A stretch of DNA of 64,000 bases from Nitrosopumilus sp. (lineage in GTDB: Archaea; Thermoproteota; Nitrososphaeria; Nitrososphaerales; Nitrosopumilaceae). Positions 61,242 to 64,000 of the stretch are shown one piece after another. The notes beneath the pieces were generated by a model. The model was not told the origin of the DNA. It made no database searches and worked only from the letters and a program-made list of their open reading frames with translations. A program made the translations under genes and the position numbers. The stretch's first letter is position 1, and the number at the start of each line of letters is the position of its first letter. The stretch lies in assembly GCF_025699125.1 (NCBI RefSeq), contig NZ_JAILWC010000003.1, positions 1 through 64,000 on the forward strand. Direction: 5' to 3'.

Positions 61242-62573
61242 CTATCTTAGTTTAACGTATTCGTAAGCACCTAACTTGTTGTCAAAACAGAATTTAACTT
61301 TTTGAAAATTCTTTCTGAAAGATTTAACTTTTGAAAGTATTTTCTTTGGTTCCTTTTTCTCAATCACAATATTTTTAATTAGAGATGCAATTTCCTCCAT
61401 TTCATTTTTCTTCATTCCAAGTCGTGTAATTTCAGACACTCCTAATCTAATTCCACCTGGATGAAAATAATTTCGTCCAGCTTTAATATCTCCTGGAATC
61501 AGTTGTCTATTAACAATAATGTTAGCTTTTTCTAAATCAGCTTCTACCTTACCGCCATCAGAATAATCTAAAACATTAACTGCAACCTGATGAGATTTTG
61601 TAAATCCTTTACTTTCACCTAAAACTTTGAATCCCATATCATTTAGTGCATCAGCTAATGACTTTGCATTTTTTATTACTGCAGATGCATAATCCTTTCC
61701 AAATTCTAAAGCTTCCGCAAAAGTTACTGCCTTTCCTGCCATATGATGAATATGGTGACTACTTGTAAGACCTGGAAATGTTGCTTTTTTAATAACCTCT
61801 TCGTGCTTCTCTGAACCTAAAACAAGACCTCCTTGAGGCCCAAACAATGTTTTATGAGTGCTCATAGTCATAGTATCTGCACCTTCACGCAATGGATCTT
61901 GGAATTTACCACCTGCAATTAATCCTGCTACATGAGCTGCATCATAATTAATATGAATATCATAGCTTTTTAGAAAATCTGATAACTCTTTGACAGGATG
62001 TGGAAACAAGAATAGTGAACCACCAAACATTGCCATTTTTGGAAGACGATTGTCTTTTTTTAACTCCATAATTTTTTGTTTGGTCTTATCTACATCAATT
62101 GTCATTTCTTCTGCATCAAATGGATAGAATTCAATTTCCAATCCATGAACTAAACCGGCAGTTCCAAAATGCTCTTTTTTACCATGTGAAATATGGCCTC
62201 CAGCAGGAATAGATGGTGCTAACATTATGTCACCAGGATTAGTAAAGGCAGAATATATTGCTAGATTTGCAACTACTCCTGAAATTGGTCTTACATCGGC
62301 AAACTTTGCTTTGAATAATTTTTTAGCTAATTTCATACATTCAAACTCTACTTCATCAATGTACACACAACCTGCATAGACTCTCTCCCCAGGCCATCCT
62401 TCAGCATATCTATTTCCAAAATCAGAAATTATTGCTTCACGTACAGCAGGACTTGGAATATTCTCACTTGCTATTAATGGAATTGAATTTTCAAACCATT
62501 TATGATGTTCCTTTAATTTTGTAAAAATTTTATCATAAGCTTCTCTATTTTGAGATTTGGTCATATTCTGCAA
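61242..62573 (-). CDS. glyA: Serine hydroxymethyltransferase
   Basis: The 443-aa product has the PLP-lysine motif STHKTLFGPQGG and the N-terminal SENIPSPAVREA, GNRYAEGWPGERVYAG segment that defines the family. It interconverts serine and glycine with a one-carbon carrier. The start may be the first ATG or the one three codons later. It converges on DP2 with a 2-bp gap, and diverges from the thermosome gene. Confidence 0.95.
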   Translation of the reverse strand: MQNMTKSQNREAYDKIFTKLKEHHKWFENSIPLIASENIPSPAVREAIISDFGNRYAEGWPGERVYAGCVYIDEVEFECMKLAKKLFKAKFADVRPISGVVANLAIYSAFTNPGDIMLAPSIPAGGHISHGKKEHFGTAGLVHGLEIEFYPFDAEEMTIDVDKTKQKIMELKKDNRLPKMAMFGGSLFLFPHPVKELSDFLKSYDIHINYDAAHVAGLIAGGKFQDPLREGADTMTMSTHKTLFGPQGGLVLGSEKHEEVIKKATFPGLTSSHHIHHMAGKAVTFAEALEFGKDYASAVIKNAKSLADALNDMGFKVLGESKGFTKSHQVAVNVLDYSDGGKVEADLEKANIIVNRQLIPGDIKAGRNYFHPGGIRLGVSEITRLGMKKNEMEEIASLIKNIVIEKKEPKKILSKVKSFRKNFQKVKFCFDNKLGAYEYVKLR

Positions 62574-62636
62574 CTTTATTTTCCCAATTTAAAAACACCG
62601 ATAATAATCTAATTTTTCTCATCTTGATCTGGAAGG

Positions 62637-62644
62637 TATAAAAG
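62637..62644 (+). promoter_or_regulatory. TATA box of the thermosome gene
   Basis: TATAAAAG preceded by a purine-rich GGAAGG (BRE-like) begins 31 bp before the ATG at 62668, a strong archaeal promoter. Confidence 0.7.
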
Positions 62645-62667
62645 GGGAATCTGGGGTTTTTGCATCT

Positions 62668-64000
62668 ATGGGTATGCAGGCTACTTCAAAGGGCACTATG
62701 CCGGTAGTATTGTTAAAAGAAGGTGGTTCAGAAACTAAAGGTCGAGAAGCACAAAAGAACAATATTGCTGCAGCTAAAATTATCGCTGAAATCGTTCATA
62801 CCAGTTTAGGTCCTAGAGGAATGGATAAAATGTTAGTTGATTCCTTAGGCGATGTTACTATTACAAATGATGGGGCAACCATCCTTAAAGAAATTGATGT
62901 TCAGCATCCAGCTGCAAAAATGCTCGTTGAAATTTCTAAAACCACAGATAATGAAGTTGGAGATGGAACAACATCTGCAGTAGTTTTAGCAGGTTCATTA
63001 CTTGAGCATGCAGAATCACTAATCGATCAAGATGTACATCCAACAATTATTGTTGATGGTTACAGAAAAGCTGCAAAAAAAGCTAAGGAATATCTTGAGA
63101 GTATTGCAGACAAAATTTCTGCAAATGACAAAAACATTTTAACCAAAATTGCAAAAACGTCAATGCAAACTAAACTTGTTAGAAAAGATGCTGATCAACT
63201 TGCAGAAATTATTGTAAAATCTGTACTTGCTGTTGTAGAAAAGAATGGTGAAAACTATGATGTTGACATTGATGATATTAAAGTAGAAAAGAAAGCAGGC
63301 GGATCTGTTAAAGATTCTATGATTATTCAGGGTATTGTGCTTGATAAGGAAGTAGTTCATGGTGGAATGCCAAGAAAAATAACTGATGCTAAAATTGCTT
63401 TAATCAACACTGCCTTAGAAATCAATAAAACTGAAACTGATGCTAAAATTAACATTTCAAATCCTCAACAACTAAAATCATTTCTAGATGAAGAAAATAG
63501 AATGTTAAAAACAATGGTTGACAAAGTAATTGGTTCTGGAGCAAATGTGGTGTTATGTCAAAAAGGACTTGATGATATGGCACAACATTATCTTGCAAAA
63601 GCAGGAATTATTGCAGTTAGAAGAATCAAAGAGAGTGATCTTACAAAACTTGCAAAAGCAACAGGTGCACGAATAGTGACAAATCTTGATGATCTCTTTG
63701 AAAAAGATCTAGGCAGTGCAGAAATTGTTGAAGAACGAAAAATTGAAGAAGATAAATGGGTATTCATTGAAGGATGCAAACATCCAAAATCTGTTACCTT
63801 ACTTCTACGTGGTGGTTCACAAAGAGTAGTAGATGAGGTTGAACGTTCAGTTCATGATGCTCTTATGGTAGTAAAAGATGTTATTCTAAAGCCAGAAATC
63901 GTTGCAGGTGGCGGTGCACCTGAAACATTTGCTGCAACAAAACTTAGAAGTTGGGCAAAATCATTAGAAGGAAGAGAGCAATTAGCTGCAGAAAAATTTG
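62668..64000 (+). CDS. ths: Thermosome (group II chaperonin) subunit, truncated by the window edge
   Basis: From the ATG at 62668 the frame is open to the last base of the window (444 codons), so the C terminus is missing. LGPRGMDKM (residues about 49-57), NDGATILKE and [12 protein letters not shown] are the ATPase motifs of the group II chaperonins, with an intact apical region following. It assembles as a double ring that folds proteins in the cytosol. Two in-frame ATGs lie at 62668 and 62674. The first fits the TATA spacing. Confidence 0.95.
   Translation, partial: MGMQATSKGTMPVVLLKEGGSETKGREAQKNNIAAAKIIAEIVHTSLGPRGMDKMLVDSLGDVTITNDGATILKEIDVQHPAAKMLVEISKTTDNEVGDGTTSAVVLAGSLLEHAESLIDQDVHPTIIVDGYRKAAKKAKEYLESIADKISANDKNILTKIAKTSMQTKLVRKDADQLAEIIVKSVLAVVEKNGENYDVDIDDIKVEKKAGGSVKDSMIIQGIVLDKEVVHGGMPRKITDAKIALINTALEINKTETDAKINISNPQQLKSFLDEENRMLKTMVDKVIGSGANVVLCQKGLDDMAQHYLAKAGIIAVRRIKESDLTKLAKATGARIVTNLDDLFEKDLGSAEIVEERKIEEDKWVFIEGCKHPKSVTLLLRGGSQRVVDEVERSVHDALMVVKDVILKPEIVAGGGAPETFAATKLRSWAKSLEGREQLAAEKF

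Overview
The window is AT-rich chromosomal DNA from an archaeon, most likely an ammonia-oxidising marine- or sediment-type thaumarchaeon (Nitrososphaerota, Nitrosopumilus/Nitrosarchaeum-like). This is inferred from the combination of ESCRT-III-like CdvB paralogs, two TFB genes, DNA polymerase D (DP1 and DP2), Orc1/Cdc6, a thermosome, GGGP synthase, archaeal aconitase-X-type phosphomevalonate dehydratase, preQ0/archaeosine genes, corrinoid methyltransferases, and many small exported or membrane-anchored proteins of the kind common in that group. Genes are tightly packed on both strands, often with 1-25 bp overlaps, and several have TATA boxes about 25-30 bp before the start codon, which suggests leaderless mRNAs.

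Layout. 1-5.7 kb: a 29-bp tandem repeat at the 3' end of a glutamate-racemase-like gene that lacks both catalytic cysteines, a CdvB paralog, a dolichol-phosphate-mannose-synthase-like glycosyltransferase operon and exported proteins. 5.7-8.3 kb: cbiF-cbiL-cbiT for cobalamin, with cbiE separate at 49.8 kb. 8.4-15.1 kb: RqcH, the aconitase X pair of the mevalonate pathway, endonuclease III, and ATP sulfurylase with a 4Fe-4S APS reductase. 15.2-24.7 kb: a ThiI-like protein with a degenerate ATP loop, a glycosyltransferase, a GC-rich RNA-like hairpin, GPN GTPase, homoserine kinase, and queC/folE/queE. 25-30 kb: a winged-helix regulator, a membrane-spanning winged-helix sensor, an exported coiled-coil protein, and a second CdvB. 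30-45.6 kb: a branched RNA-like structure, SDR enzyme, CysQ-like phosphatase, APS kinase, hemerythrin-like protein, cation/proton antiporter, two TFBs, fluoride channel, Cdc48, Hsp20 and an NDH-2-like oxidoreductase.

The most striking structure is a 2,062-bp element (45581-47642). It has 50-bp inverted termini that differ at one base, and a 13-15 bp direct repeat on either side. It sits exactly on the stop codon of the NDH-2-like gene. Inside are a Cas1-like N-terminal fragment joined to the C-terminal part of a KAP-type NTPase, a winged-helix-like gene and a small zinc-finger gene. It is best read as a deletion derivative of a casposon-like mobile element.

51.5-64 kb is a replication neighbourhood: DP1, Orc1/Cdc6, a probable origin with three ORB-like repeats (54773-55251), a conserved unknown gene, an AbrB-like small gene, GGGP synthase, DP2, GlyA, and a thermosome subunit that runs off the right edge. 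No rRNA, tRNA or CRISPR array was seen. Identifications rest on reading translated motifs by eye. No database search was possible.
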